Positions 1 through 40,317 of a stretch of DNA of 64,000 nucleotides are shown here, one piece after another; positions within the stretch are counted from its first letter, which is position 1, and every line of letters begins with the position of its first letter. This DNA is from Elysia chlorotica (taxonomy: Eukaryota; Mollusca; Gastropoda; Plakobranchidae). The notes below the pieces were generated by a model. The model saw only the letters and a program-made list of their open reading frames with translations, was not told the DNA's origin and ran no database searches. Made by a program: the position numbers and the translations under genes. The stretch is taken from contig RQTK01000979.1 of assembly GCA_003991915.1 (NCBI GenBank), positions 74,484 to 138,483 on the forward strand, written 5' to 3'.

Positions 1-89
<89 letters not shown>

Positions 90-111
90 GCTTTGTTGTT
101 GTTGTTGCTGC
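1..111. repeat. (TTG)n microsatellite
   Basis: Near-perfect TTG repeat running off the left edge of the window, decaying into GCTGCTG. The long leucine frame it creates is an artefact. Confidence 0.95.
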
Positions 112-477
112 TGTTTTTCATTATTATCATCAACACGATTTATAAATAGGCCTACCAATGCTATTTTTTTCATTGCCATCCCCGCCCTCCTCCTCTTCCG
201 CCTCCCCCTCCTCCTTCTGATCATCATCACTGTGCCCCGCCCCCTCAGGTTGCTCTTTGTTTTCTTTTAAATGTGACTATCATGTGATTTTCATGCGATA
301 CAGTTCAGCGATAAATCGGTACTGGATGGAAAATGGGACAGGCACATTTTTCATTTGGTACGTTTAAAGCATAATGCGCACGAATCTATACATTTTTTTA
401 ACATTTAGTTATCTCTGTGTGTATAATTTTGATGTAGGCTACTTTTGATAATAATATTGGATTTTTTCTTGTTGTTG

Positions 478-513
<36 letters not shown>

Positions 514-726
514 ATTGGTTGTTTTGTGGGTTTTTGTGTTCTTGTTGTTTTTTTGTTTGTTTGTTTGTTGTTGTTGTTTGTTGGGGGGATTTGGGGGGGG
601 GGGGATTACTTTTGTACACTTTTGTTTTGTTTATCTTTTCCAATAGATGGCGCTGTTCATGAACAATCAACGAGAGTTATCGAGACTTTGTCAACACAGT
701 AAACTTGGGTTTAGGAACTTTATCGA
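112..726. other. no gene seen, low-complexity T/G-rich DNA
   Basis: T-rich and TTTTG-rich sequence with a G-run near 586-605. No open frame here has a credible protein composition and I recognise no repeat family. Confidence 0.6.
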
Positions 727-730
727 AGGT

Positions 731-1277
731 AGTGTTGCCAGACTGGGCACCTTTGGTGCTATAATCCCCACATTTGACTTGACACTCTAGAAAGATGCCT
801 GACATTCAGTGTCTCTGGCACTCTGGCACTTGTATGGCATATTTCTGACACTTTTGTGTCATTCAATACATAGTTTTCAAATATTTGTTACAATTATTTT
901 TACTAAATTAATGTTACGGCCTAATCACTGATGGTGATTTTTTCTAACGTGGCATCTAACTTTATAATTATGACAAAGGCCTTTTTAAGGCATGTGGGTC
1001 TGAAGAGTGTTTTTAGCCTAGCCTTGCCCACATATTTGTTGCTAGTTGACGCTCAAATTTAGAAAATTGTTGATGCAAGACAAATTTTCCTCAATTCCTG
1101 ACTTTCTTTTTGTTGTATCGGAAAGGCCAAGTAAGTATAGTGTGTATTAAAGTGTGTTTATTATTATTATACTCGTAGTTCAGAGTGTTTCGCCGTAGAT
1201 AATAAAACCTGGCGTTTTTCTGGCATTTTCAAGCTGAAAATCTGGCATCCAAGTGGAAAAAAACATCTGGCAACCCT
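731..1277. mobile_element. possible MITE with terminal inverted repeats
   Basis: AGTGTTGCCAGA at 731-742 is answered by TCTGGCAACCCT at 1266-1277, whose reverse complement differs at one of 12 positions. The 550 bp between are non-coding, as expected of a non-autonomous DNA transposon. No clear target-site duplication is visible, so the ends are provisional. Confidence 0.35.
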
Positions 1278-1499
1278 GGCCTCTAAAGTCTAAATTTAGC
1301 CATAGCCCATAGGGAAGGCTGCTAAAGTAGAAAGCAAAAAAAAGCAGAAATCTACTGTCAAATGACAAACCTACGACTCGTCTATCACCTGCAGATTTAT
1401 TATGCCTGAACCCAAAGGAGCTTTCGGATTCAACACTGTGCATTGGGTGACGTGAATGTGTTTGTAACTTTTGATTTGAGCACAATGACTTCAAGCCTT

Positions 1500-1690
1500 A
1501 ATCTAGATCTAGATCCTAGTTTTAGAGTTATCAAGTAGATCTAGATCTAGATCTAGATCTAAAGCCAGATGATTGCACTTTTGCAGTCATAACAAAAGGT
1601 AATAACTAGCCTAGACCTAGGGATAAAATAGATAGGCCTAGATCTATTAGTATACACAAATTAGATATAGATCTAGATCTAGATCTAAAA
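1500..1690. repeat. (TAGATC)n palindromic hexamer clusters
   Basis: Runs of TAGATC at 1501-1515, 1535-1562 and 1665-1687, separated by related sequence. The unit contains the palindrome AGATCT. Shorter copies occur near 37757, 37917, 38028 and 63607, so this simple repeat is dispersed in the genome. I associate such runs with gastropod genomes; that is an impression. Confidence 0.8.
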
Positions 1691-1694
1691 AAAA

Positions 1695-2470
1695 CTACCG
1701 CAGGAGAAGATGCCCTAACTTACGAAATCATTTATAAACCACTCAGTCCACTGCTCACACAAAACCAACTGAAAAGTCTTAAATCTATTTAATGTTATCT
1801 GGGACAGCGGACAAATACCAAAGCAGTTCAAACATGCTATTATCATCCCTATATACACAAACTAGGGAAAGACAAAAGAGACCCAGCATCATATAGACCA
1901 ATATGTCTTACATCCCACCTAGGGAAAACTCTCGTGACTATAATAGGCCTAAATAACAGACTTAACTTTCACCTTGAGAAGCATAATCTCCTGAACGAAA
2001 ACCAAGCAGGTTTCAGAGAAAACAGACAAACATTAGACCAGGCCCTCTTACTAGAAAATGATATTAAAACAGCCAAAGCCAAAAACAAAACAGGAGTGCA
2101 GCAATATTTCTAGACCTAGAAAAAGCATACGACACACTATGGAAAGACGGCCTTCTAAAAAACCTTAAACAAATGAAAATATGTGGCAGAATGTACAACT
2201 ATATCCAACATTTTGGGCAAGACAGGACATTTCAAGTGACTAAAAGTAGGGAATAAACTCTCATCCACCAAAGTTCAAACAAATGGGACCCCACAAGGAG
2301 CAGTAATATCCCCCACACTCTTCAACATAACAATTAATTACATTAACCAGGCATCACTGACCCAAACTTCAAGCTAAGTCAATTTGCAGACAACTGTGCG
2401 CTTTGGAAATCATGTGGAAAGTTTAAGAAAAACGGCGGATCCAGAGCAAAAGTAAAATTCAACAAATTAA
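1695..2470 (+). mobile_element. degenerate non-LTR retrotransposon, RT fragment (Jockey/CR1-like)
   Basis: Read with frame changes, the plus strand gives consecutive reverse-transcriptase blocks: an ASYRPICLTSHLGK-type block, LNENQAGFREN, then AIFLDLEKAYDTLWKDGLL (RT block with the first Asp), NGTPQGAVISPTLFN and a degraded FADD-like block (QFADNCALW). Several frameshifts and missing bases make it non-functional. Endonuclease and 3' tail are absent, so this is an internal fragment. The clade is uncertain. Confidence 0.75.
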
Positions 2471-3226
2471 TCATTATTGATAATTATTATAAATTAATAA
2501 TAAATAATCATTAGTGAAAACTTTGCAACCAATAGAGATATATATCTTAAAAATTCAAAATGATTTCTGATCTTTGTGGCAGAGGCTTTCATTTGAGCCA
2601 ATTGTCAATGCTGTAGACAGGTTTTCAATTTTTTCACTAAAATGCCTCTATATGTTTAGTAACATGTAACTTGTTTCACATAACCTTGATGACACCTTCA
2701 TGTCTTTATTTGATGTCATTGCTCAAGGGACACATGTCTAGATAGCTTTTAGATACCATGTTTCTCCAAAAGGAAACATTTACATAATTGTACAAACGTC
2801 TAAAGAATGTAGATCCAGTTAGGTAGCTTGTTCTATATTCCTGTTTTTCTCAACCTCTCATTTTAGCCTTCTTTTTTTTTTCCTTTTTTTTTAAGTGGTA
2901 GGGTTATTATATTTTGGGAGGGATGTCTACTGATGTATTTTCTCTTTTTTTTTTAACCTTTCTGCATTATGATCAGTTCTGAGAAAGGAGGCGAAAAGGA
3001 ATCCTACAGATAAGAGAGAAAATAAAAATACAACAAAAAAGAGGATGAGTCCAAATTTTATAAAAATCGAACTATTCTTCATCTTCAATCTCGTTTCTTG
3101 AATGACTGTTCATTATGATTGGAAAGAGTCTGAAAAAATGCTTTATTTTATTTACCCCTCCCCCCCTCCCCTCCTCCCAAAGTAGATCTTACTAATTTAA
3201 TATGTTATATGACTTTTCTTTTTCAG
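2471..3226. other. non-coding upstream/intron of the SARA-like gene
   Basis: AT-rich sequence ending in the acceptor TTTCTTTTTCAG at 3226. The start-codon exon begins with 12 bases of 5' UTR after this acceptor, so at least one non-coding 5' exon and the promoter lie further upstream. I cannot place them. Confidence 0.5.
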
Positions 3227-3238
3227 TACTAACTAAAG

Positions 3239-21728
<18,490 letters not shown>

Positions 21729-22086
21729 TCATCCTGTGACAACAAATTCTGAGCGTGGGAAAGAAGTAGTTTTTTTCCCAGATCCTAACAATTCACTCAA
21801 AATGAGTGAACCTGTTAAAAAAAAAAAAACTTGATTAGGGTAGAATGAATTGTTACAGATACTCATTTATTGTACCACAAGTCACAAGAAAGCAAATAGT
21901 GAGTCTTTGGTTGCTATTTTTTAATTATATCAGAAAAGCCTTTTTTTTTTGTAGAGATATATAAATTGCAATTTTAAATCTGCTTTATATCATGAACATG
22001 ATCTAGTTACTTTGAGATTTTTAGTGACGGATGTTTATTTCATGATAATCATTTATGTTGTGGTATAACATTGTCAAATGTTTAAA

Positions 22087-22092
22087 AATAAA
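22087..22092 (+). promoter_or_regulatory. AATAAA polyadenylation signal of the SARA-like gene
   Basis: First canonical AATAAA after the stop, about 360 nt downstream, in an AT-rich 3' UTR. Later ones (near 22266 and 24643) could give longer 3' ends. Confidence 0.6.
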
Positions 22093-22109
22093 CATTGTTT
22101 TAAATAAGA

Positions 22110-25100
22110 CTTTTAGTTTTATGCTTTTTTTTTAAAAACAAGTATTTTTGTGTTGCAACATAGAAAAGAGACTCAAAAGTACATTGTCTCCTATTATTCT
22201 TCATTCTTTTCATTTTGTATTTTGTACTAACTAGTGATGTATTATAAAGGCCCTCAAAACTTTCAATAAAACCATTTTGTACAAAACATTTTTTACTCAC
22301 ATTTCTGACTTTAACAAAATTAGTGCTAAATTATTTTGGATGAGATGTCTTATAACAAGATATTAACAAGAAAGGTGCAATAATTAGAATCGGTGGGATG
22401 AAGTTGGTTAAAATCTTATTTACTTAGAAACATCAAAGTTCTAATCTAGGTTCAAGGTGAGTTCCTGTGACCCCTACTTTTAAAGTTAGAATTTTTCGCC
22501 TATTCAGAAATATTTTACCCTGAATATGAGAGATGAAAGGTTCTTTTCCCCATATCACAAAACTATAGTGATGAGTGTCTAGGCAAGTAGGTCATCTTTT
22601 AAAGTCAAAAGAAAATGTAAGAGCAGTTCAAAAATTTGTGGGAAAAAATAAATTTGTCCTCTGCCCTTTGTTGGCCTGATTTGTCTTAAGACTCGATATT
22701 TTATTCTTGACTCTGGAGGGTAAAGATTTAGAGTGGATTATTTAGACTTCAGCGCAATAGATTCTATGGTTCAACATTACGTATACTTGGCCTTTTTATT
22801 GTCTTTAAATTCTAAAAATTTTTGTATGCATCTTAGAAATCTGATACAGAACATTTTTCCATAATTATCTTTGTGTGTTATAAAATTCTTTGCTAAATAT
22901 CAATTTTTTTTTCCTTCTCATTAGGTGATAATTAACTTAAAAAGAAGCCATGAAAGATAGGCTGACTAAAATTGCTTTCATAAATCAGCAATAATTATCT
23001 AGTTTTCTGTTGTGTCCTGCATAAGGAAAGTGTTTGCATTTCAGCACAAGTATCAGAGAACTAATTAGAAAGAATTAAAATCTGTAGTGGTTTTCCACCA
23101 CATAATATGATAGGTCTTACCCAAGTCTTGAGTTTGACCATATCAAGACATTGACCCATCATTTATAGTTGAGATCTGAATCATATTGAATTCACTTTTC
23201 AACCTCCATCTTTATTGTCACCCCCTTTAAGTTTTGTGGATCAGTTTAAGCAGTTTTTGATTAATTACAATTGCCCAATTTAAAATTAAATCATTGTCAG
23301 GTATAGATCTCCTGTCGCGGGGAAAAAACTAAAACTATATGTCTTTCAGATTCTTGCAGTCATCATTAAAAATGACATCATAAACCTGTCGTGCTTATAC
23401 ACAGTAATTGACTGGTTTGCAGCTTTGTAATTTTTTTTTAACTAATTTCTTTCGAGGCCACAGAAAGCTTTAAATTGAAAAGATAGTAAGATTCATGCAG
23501 GCATGCTGTTAGAATCTGATCATAATGAACCTTAAAATGTAATGTATAATGATTATAACATGTCATAAGCTACCATTGATAGTGTAGTTTTTTAAAGAAG
23601 TTTTCAGATGTATGTTGATGAGAAGATTTCTTTTTTTTGGTCATGCCAATATTATATTATCATTCCATTGATCTGTTTTGTAACGAATTTTCATGCATAT
23701 TTTATGATTTGTATCAAAACCAAGCATCTAATTGAAACATGTCTGTCTTGCCAAAACTGCTGTTAGGGTTGTAGTTAGTCCTCATTAGAATATCTTTTGT
23801 TTTCACTTGTAGTTACTAGGTAGTGCAAGTTTTATACACTGTACTCATTATGGCTATGCACTATCATTATGAGAATAATACTAAATTACAAGACAAGGGT
23901 CACAAACCCTCCAGTTCTTGTTTTGAGTTCAAAAATATTCTCACGCATAAAAAAAAAGTATGTTTCATTTGTTTTTCCTTTGAACATTCCCCCATACATA
24001 TTTTAAGATACCCAGTTGTGATCTTGTTGGAATGATTTACTAGGCAAATCTCAGAAACCCAAAAGCTTTGTATTCCAGTCAATGATTGATATGTAATGTG
24101 AATTCCCTGTGAAGAATCTACAATTTATTAAGTTTCTCCAATAATTAAAAAAAATCCCTTTAAACTTAACATTTTTGCTATCTGCTCAGAAAACACTTTT
24201 TTTACAAACATTCATTTTGGAATGGTGCATCCATCGGGAGTATTAGTATTATATGTTGCGCTTCCTGAAAAGGTTTTTTCTTTGTTCTTTAGTTCGTTTC
24301 GGTAGTCATTTGCAATATTGACTAGAAATTGAGAAAATTGCATTCTGCCTTCACAGGCTTGAGCTGGAATTCTTGCTTAAATTGGTAGTGTTACTGGAGA
24401 CCTTCAGATTTTGCTTGGGCCTAGCAATGTATAGAATGTATTCTCAGCATCTTTGGATTAAATATCTATTTTTTTCATGTCATTTGATAAAATCACTGTG
24501 TGCACCTGTGATCAGAGTTATTTCAAAACATGATCAGAACTCTTTCTTTCTGCGTTTGTGTGTTATCTAGTCAACTAGTGCAGTTGATATAAGCTGAATT
24601 CCTGAATTGTGATTTATATGTCTTCTTCAATGAACTAAAGGGCAATAAAGAAACTAATATATGACGAATCTGTATTTATAATTATACTATTTACTACACT
24701 ATGGTGATATATTGTGTGTGCACAATGTTTGAATATCCTATTTTAATTTATGATCTTTTTTTGTTCTGTCATACCAATGATTATGAAACTGGGCATGATG
24801 AGATAGAAAGATGAATTAATGTCAAAATTTATGATATGTGTGGAATTTCACAAAATCAGTTGATTTACGGCTTAGACTTGCCTTCCAGGGAGTACTTTTA
24901 TACTGGTATGAGGCACATACTTGCAGAAATAGAAAGTGTATGTTAAATGGATGATTAAAATAGTGACATTATTTCACCAGTCCGAAACAAATTATGTACC
25001 ATATATAATAATAGTGGATGGTGTTGATCTATGATTTTTTCAAGGGTAAGTTTGAAAAGCAACCCAACTGATTTTGTGAGACTGTCACACGTTATTTAAT

Positions 25101-27148
25101 GTCAAACTTGTGGAGAGATTTCAAAGTATTTCTAAGACATCTATAGATAAGTTTGGACTTCTCAGTTGCTTATATTTGCAAGATCTAAGATTTGAATGTT
25201 ATCAGAGCTTTTATAGTTATAAATAGCTTTGCAATCTAAGACCAGATTTAAGCTTTTTTACATGTAATATTCCATATTCTAAGTTTCTTATTGCAGTATC
25301 TGATGCTGTTGAAATAAGGATGGTAGTATGCACTATGTAATATCTTTTGAAGACAAGGAATTTAATTTTGTCACAGGAAAGGAGAAAAATCTCGTGTATA
25401 TATTCTAGTTTCTCTATGATGCATGCATAACTTCAGATCAAAACCCATCTTGAATATTGGAAGGAAGCAAACGTGAGCTGCTAATGATATATATTTATTC
25501 AGCGCCTGATGCATATGAAACTGATAAAATTATAATAAAGGAAAATAAGACAAGAAAATCCGATGCTAACAATGTTGTTTTGTTGTTATTTTTTTCTTTA
25601 AGTCTAAAAAAGCATGATGTTAGGTTCATTTAGTTTTTTGCACAAATAGTTTTTGTAAAAATCAATACTGTCAATATAGACACCAAAGCAATTTAGGAAC
25701 AAAATGTTTTGTCAAGGTTATATAGAAACTTGTATATGGTACAAATCCATAATGCTTTTGAAGAACCAAGGTATGGCCATTAATCATCATTGGCGTTTTG
25801 CAATGGCACCAATTTATCTATCCACACATGCACCCATCATCTGTAATTTTATGAAAACTGTAAAAGGTGCATGTAATACACAATCATGTAATGTCACATA
25901 CTCTTTACGCAGTATGTTTTGAACCACTAACTTGGATGTCTATTTAATCACATCAGGCATATTTTTCTTTAACATATCCGTTCATGCACATGTAAACAAA
26001 AGAGAATAAAATTGAAAACTTGCAAGCGGGAAAAACTTGGTACCAGTGAATTTTAATCATTTGTTAAGAAAAACGGTAATAAAACGAAAATAATAATAAT
26101 AATGATAATGATAAGAAGAAGTCTTAAACGAGAGAAAATGGAAATTGTAGTTACAGTTAAATGAAATTACATCCTAACCATTACTTGTAATTTCAGATCC
26201 TCCATAGGTACCTCAAACCAATTTTTGCGTACCATTGAAGATTGTTGATTTAGTGCAATCAGCCTCTGTTGAATAATGAAATTTTTTAATATAATTATTT
26301 ATATATAATTTAAATACTGAAAAAAGTTTTTTGGACCCCAACAAAGCTTTGCCATATGAAATTAAAGTTATATGATCATTTGGTTGTGCAATAGGGTTTA
26401 GCACAAGCAGTGGTCCTGCTTAGCCAGCGCAGCTGCTAGGATGATGCTGTTTTTTTGTGTTTTTTTTTTTCTAATACTGGTCTTTTGGGGAAAAACTGAC
26501 TTAGTATGTACTATTTACCTGAAGAAAAAAAAAGGATCGTTTGCCTCGATGTGAAAAAAGGGCACATATTTACAATAATTTAACATTGAAAAAGACTGGC
26601 TTAAAGATATATAATTCAAGTTCAATATTTAATGAAATTAAAATTTATGTAACTGTATAAAGGTAAGAACAGCTCTCATTATAGTTCTATAAAAAAAACA
26701 TTGTAATTTTCAATATGACATTATTCCTACTAGATCTAAATGAGTAAAGTGTAATTTGTATTATTGTAATCAACTGGAACTTTCTTTGTGATTTCACAAG
26801 TTAATAAAAGACAAATTATCGACAAATTGTTACTTTACTTTCATGCATATTAAAATTGGTTTAAGTATCTCCACTTGTGTTTTTTTTTTTATACCTCTGT
26901 ATTTTAAGCATTATATGTTTAATAGTTGTAGCTAGTACTTCTATGTTCCTTTATAACATTTTAAAAAATTGACAAAAAAACATTCTTACAAAAACCATGA
27001 ATTCCCTGATCAGAAATATTACATACATCATATTTAATTAACAGTTAGTTACTTTTCTGACATTCTGTTAGCTACAAAATTTTTGTATGACAAGTAGTGA
27101 GGAGGGTATCTTAATTTACCAAATAATTTCCTTATGAGCCCAAAGTTT
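22110..27148. other. intergenic, no gene seen
   Basis: AT-rich sequence between the convergent 3' ends of the SARA-like gene and DIMT1. Open frames are short, in random frames, with no recognisable protein. Part may be alternative 3' UTR. Confidence 0.7.
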
Positions 27149-27516
27149 CAAGAAATGTCAAAATTTAAGTAACAGAGTACCAAATTGTTAGACTGTGTTC
27201 TTCTTTACCTAATGTTTGAACTTCAGATTTTTAGAACCCTCAAGAAATGTCAAAATTTAAGTAACAGAGTACCAAATTGTTAGACTGTGTTCTTCTTTAC
27301 CTAATGTTTGAACTTCAGATTTTTAGAACCCTCAAGAAATGTCAAAATTTAAGTAACAGTACCAAATTGTTAGACTGTGTTCTTCTTTACCTAATGTTTG
27401 AACTTCAGATTTTTAGAACCCTCAAGAAATGTCAAAATTTAAGTAACAGAGTACCAAATTGTTAGACTGTGTTCTTCTTTACCTAATGTTTGAACTTCAG
27501 ATTTTTACAACCCTCT
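27149..27516. repeat. 92-bp tandem repeat, four copies
   Basis: Unit beginning CAAGAAATGTCAAAATTTAA at 27149, 27241, 27333 and 27423. The third copy has lost two bases (CAGAGTACC to CAGTACC). Copies are otherwise almost identical, so the amplification is recent. Confidence 0.95.
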
Positions 27517-28596
27517 AAAATTAATAATCAGTGTGCTTCATGGATTTTTAAATAATGGAGATTTTTTATTTTTTACACAAACAAAACAAAAAATAGGTTG
27601 TTATTTTTTTTTTTTTAGATTTCTTTTTCTTAGGATTGTTGGACTTTACATCAATCAAAATTAAAAACCATCTCACCAGTTGAGTTTAGTGCTTTATGAT
27701 ATCAAACTGATGGCAAATGCATTTTTTTTCCAGTTAAATATTATGTGCAAGTTGGTTTTGATCTAATTGGGTCAGGCTGAAGCAAAAATAATTTTGATAG
27801 ACCATGCTTGATTCCTTTGTATTCGGCTTTGATTGGAATTCACTTTTTATGCAGCCTTTGATCTATTCACCATTAGATTACAAGAATGTAGATTTTTGGA
27901 CTAGCATTCAAACAACAGAATATTCAATATGGCCCAAAGTAAGAAACTCTATTATTGTAACTGTCACTCATTATGTCAGATAAGTGTTTACAGTGTCTTA
28001 GTACATGACACTGATGTTAGCAGAGTTAGACATGGTTTTTGGCTTCTTTTTTTTTCCAACGGCAACTTCAGGGAGCTATTAATACACTTTAAATATGTTT
28101 TCTTCTTTGATAAGCTTGTTTGAATGTCACAACCATTTTGGGTAATAGCTTTGGCTGAGTACTTTCACATCTACTAATTTACCTGCTGAAATCAACTTGC
28201 TTCTATAAATCTATCTATCAGGCAGTTGCTATAAGAGGTACTTATATATTGTTAGACATGCAACTGACACCACAATGTCTTTATTACGTGGTTTATATAT
28301 ATATGCAACGTTTAACTCCAAATTTAGAGACTCAAAACAACAATGAAATAATTGAAAAAAAAATCATTTTATATTCTGAATTGATTCTTTAATTCCATTT
28401 CAGACTGAAGACATAAATATCAATTTCATTGATTTGCATAAAGTGAAGACAAAGTTAAATGTAACTGATATTAACATGATCTGATTTTGTACAGAAGCTT
28501 TACCCCTAATTAATAATATTCAAAGTTCCTGCACTTTCTTCAACTGGATCCTTGGATGTTAGTTCCCATCAGTTGCAGATGGTTGCAATTTCCACA
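27517..28596. other. intergenic and DIMT1 3' UTR
   Basis: AT-rich. On the minus strand an AATAAA (TTTATT at 28280-28285) lies about 310 nt after the DIMT1 stop and could end its mRNA. Confidence 0.5.
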
Positions 28597-37872
<9,276 letters not shown>

Positions 37873-38900
37873 ACTTGTTTTTACAGTTCAGAGGGAAACC
37901 CTCTGCAATATCAATATCTAGATCTAAGATCTAGTTAATACAAGGCGTTTGGTAAGACTTTTTTAAATTTAGAGTTTCGTCAGATTGTGCAGTTCAGTTA
38001 AAATAGAATATCATAGTATATCAAATCCAGATCTAAATCTCGAGGTCTAGATCTATCTTGTTCGTCTTGGACTTCTAGACTAGATGATGCTGAATGATAC
38101 TTTTGATAGATCTATATTTCTAGGATCTACAAAATCTAGGCTAGGTTTTGTTTTTAAGATATCTGTCAAAAGGGAACTGGTTTAGAGTCTTAATTTAAAT
38201 CACTCAAAGTAATCTCTGACTAAAAACAATCTGAAAGATATGTTCTCTATGATTGTTCTTCGTGGAAATTGGAAAACGCGACGGTTTTAGTCTTCATGGT
38301 TTGTTGACATGAACATGAGCAAAGGCGGAAGTTAGAGGCTGGAAAATGAAAGTAGATCAAAGTAGAGCAAACTATTGCTACTGGTATCGTAATTATAAAA
38401 TAATTTTATATATTCTGTTTACTGAATGATCGGTAAGCTTACGTGTAATGGACATAGGATGTTGTGTTGAGTTGGTTTCACGTTCAACATCAGCACTAGA
38501 TCATATAGGCTATATTTTTATATGGGCATGGGAAGTATCAACAAGTTTGAGTTTTAGGCACCTTCGTTTCCTAGGCTACGTTGGAACTTTTTGAAACATC
38601 AAACTCGCTAAATAATTATTACCGTATGAGCTTAATACGCACACAACCATTGAAAGTTCGTTGAAAAATAAGAAAATAGAGCGGTGGGAACCCCAGACAA
38701 TTTTATGCATAATAACAATGATGTAAGCTTAATGTCTTTTTCTATACTGCCGTGGGAATTCATTTCTTTCTTCTTTTTTCTGCAGTACGTAGGTGGACAA
38801 TAACTTTTTTTTATATAAAGAACATGTTTAAAAAAAAAACCAGTCTGTTCACCTTTGTCACTTGACTTCAGCCGAGCGTGAGACCCCCATGCCATTACTA
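37873..38900 (-). other. upstream region of DIMT1
   Basis: Presumed 5' UTR and promoter, with several TAGATC-type repeats at 37757-38050. No TATA box at a convincing distance. Confidence 0.4.
38324..38333. promoter_or_regulatory. possible ETS-type site in the DIMT1 promoter
   Basis: GGCGGAAGTT contains the GGAA core typical of ETS/GABP-type sites common in housekeeping promoters. It lies about 450 bp upstream of the DIMT1 ATG. Motif-only evidence. Confidence 0.25.
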
Positions 38901-39016
38901 GGTTGAAGGTCCTCATTCACAAACCGATCTGTTTGCCCAACTCATCCAGCCCAGTTCAACACAGGTTAAGACGCCAGGGCGCACCAACATCTCACAATAA
39001 AGTAAATGGTTGTGTC

Positions 39017-39251
<235 letters not shown>

Positions 39252-39492
39252 ATTAATTTGGGAGGTATCGCAAAGGGCTCTTTAAAAACAAAACAAATGA
39301 AGAAAAAAAGAAAGTTAATCATAATAGCAGAGCCTGTGAGAAAATGGAACCAACAGTATAGTTTTTAGTACACAATAAATTATTGTATTCTTTCTTTTTT
39401 TTGTGTGTGTGTATAAAAATGAGGGGAGGAAAAGCACCCGGGCGGTGAGCTAGAACTGGAAAAAGAGCAGCAGGGGAGAAAAATGACAAGAA

Positions 39493-39495
<3 letters not shown>

Positions 39496-39540
<45 letters not shown>
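39496..39540. repeat. (GA)n microsatellite
   Basis: Perfect GA repeat at the left edge of the purine-rich island. Confidence 0.95.
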
Positions 39541-39542
<2 letters not shown>

Positions 39543-39649
39543 ACAATAGAAAAAGCAGTAGCACTAGCAGGTGGAAGGCCAGGGGAAGAACAGCAGCAGG
39601 AGCAAAAGAAGCGAAAATATGAGCAGGAGCAGGTTCAGGCCGTTGTTGT

Positions 39650-39873
39650 TGAGTTGATTCCGTCAGCACGATATTGGCTATATTATGGACGGGCACCAAG
39701 ACAGACGTCTGACAATTTTATGTGCTCCCACACACGAGGCAGGGCGGGGATACTATGACTCCTGTCTCAGCCAGTCACATTAAACTGACACCAACCCAAC
39801 TAGTAGGGGGCGAGATCGCCATGGACGTCCTGCGTCGAAAGCCGATGTTCTACCCCAAGGCTACCATAGCCCC
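39650..39873 (-). mobile_element. tRNA-derived SINE, reverse copy
   Basis: Its reverse complement matches the body of the SINE at 15229-15487 (GGCTATATTATGGACGG, CAGACGTCTGAC, CACACACGAGGCAGGGCGGG on the plus strand). The minus-strand head GGTAGCCTTGGGGTAGAACA with a degenerate B box differs from that of the 15 kb copy. Confidence 0.75.
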
Positions 39874-39879
39874 CGGTCA

Positions 39880-40317
39880 GGCGGAGGAGGTTATGCAAGG
39901 TGGGCAGAAGGACCAGAGGGAGGACATACAGGATAAGTATGATGAGGAGAAGAAGGGAGGATAAAGGAGGAGCAGAGAGAGAGAGAGAGAGAAAAAGCAG
40001 ATGGACGAGAAGCAGGAGGGAGGAGGAGAGGGATGGGTGAGAGGCAGGAGGGAGGAAAACCAGAGTGGTGATGAGCAGGAATAGGAGGAATAGCAGAGGG
40101 AGATGGGGCAGGCGGGAGGAAGAGAAGGAGGGGAGGGGGGAGGGGGGCAGGATTGAGGGAGAGCAAAGGCAATATGGGCATGGAGGAGGAGGAGGAGCAG
40201 GATGGAGGAAAGCAGAGGGCGGAGAGAAGAGGAGCAGGATGGAGGACAAGCAGGAGGAACAACAGGAGGGAGAAAAAGCAAAAGGGAGGAGAGCAGGAGC
40301 AGGGACACAAGCAGATT
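39880..40317. repeat. purine-rich GGAGCAGGA tract
   Basis: About 440 bp of almost pure A/G on the plus strand, built from imperfect GGAGGAGCAGGATGGAGGAA-type units. Its right part recurs at 44772-44916. Long open frames on either strand are compositional artefacts. Confidence 0.85.
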
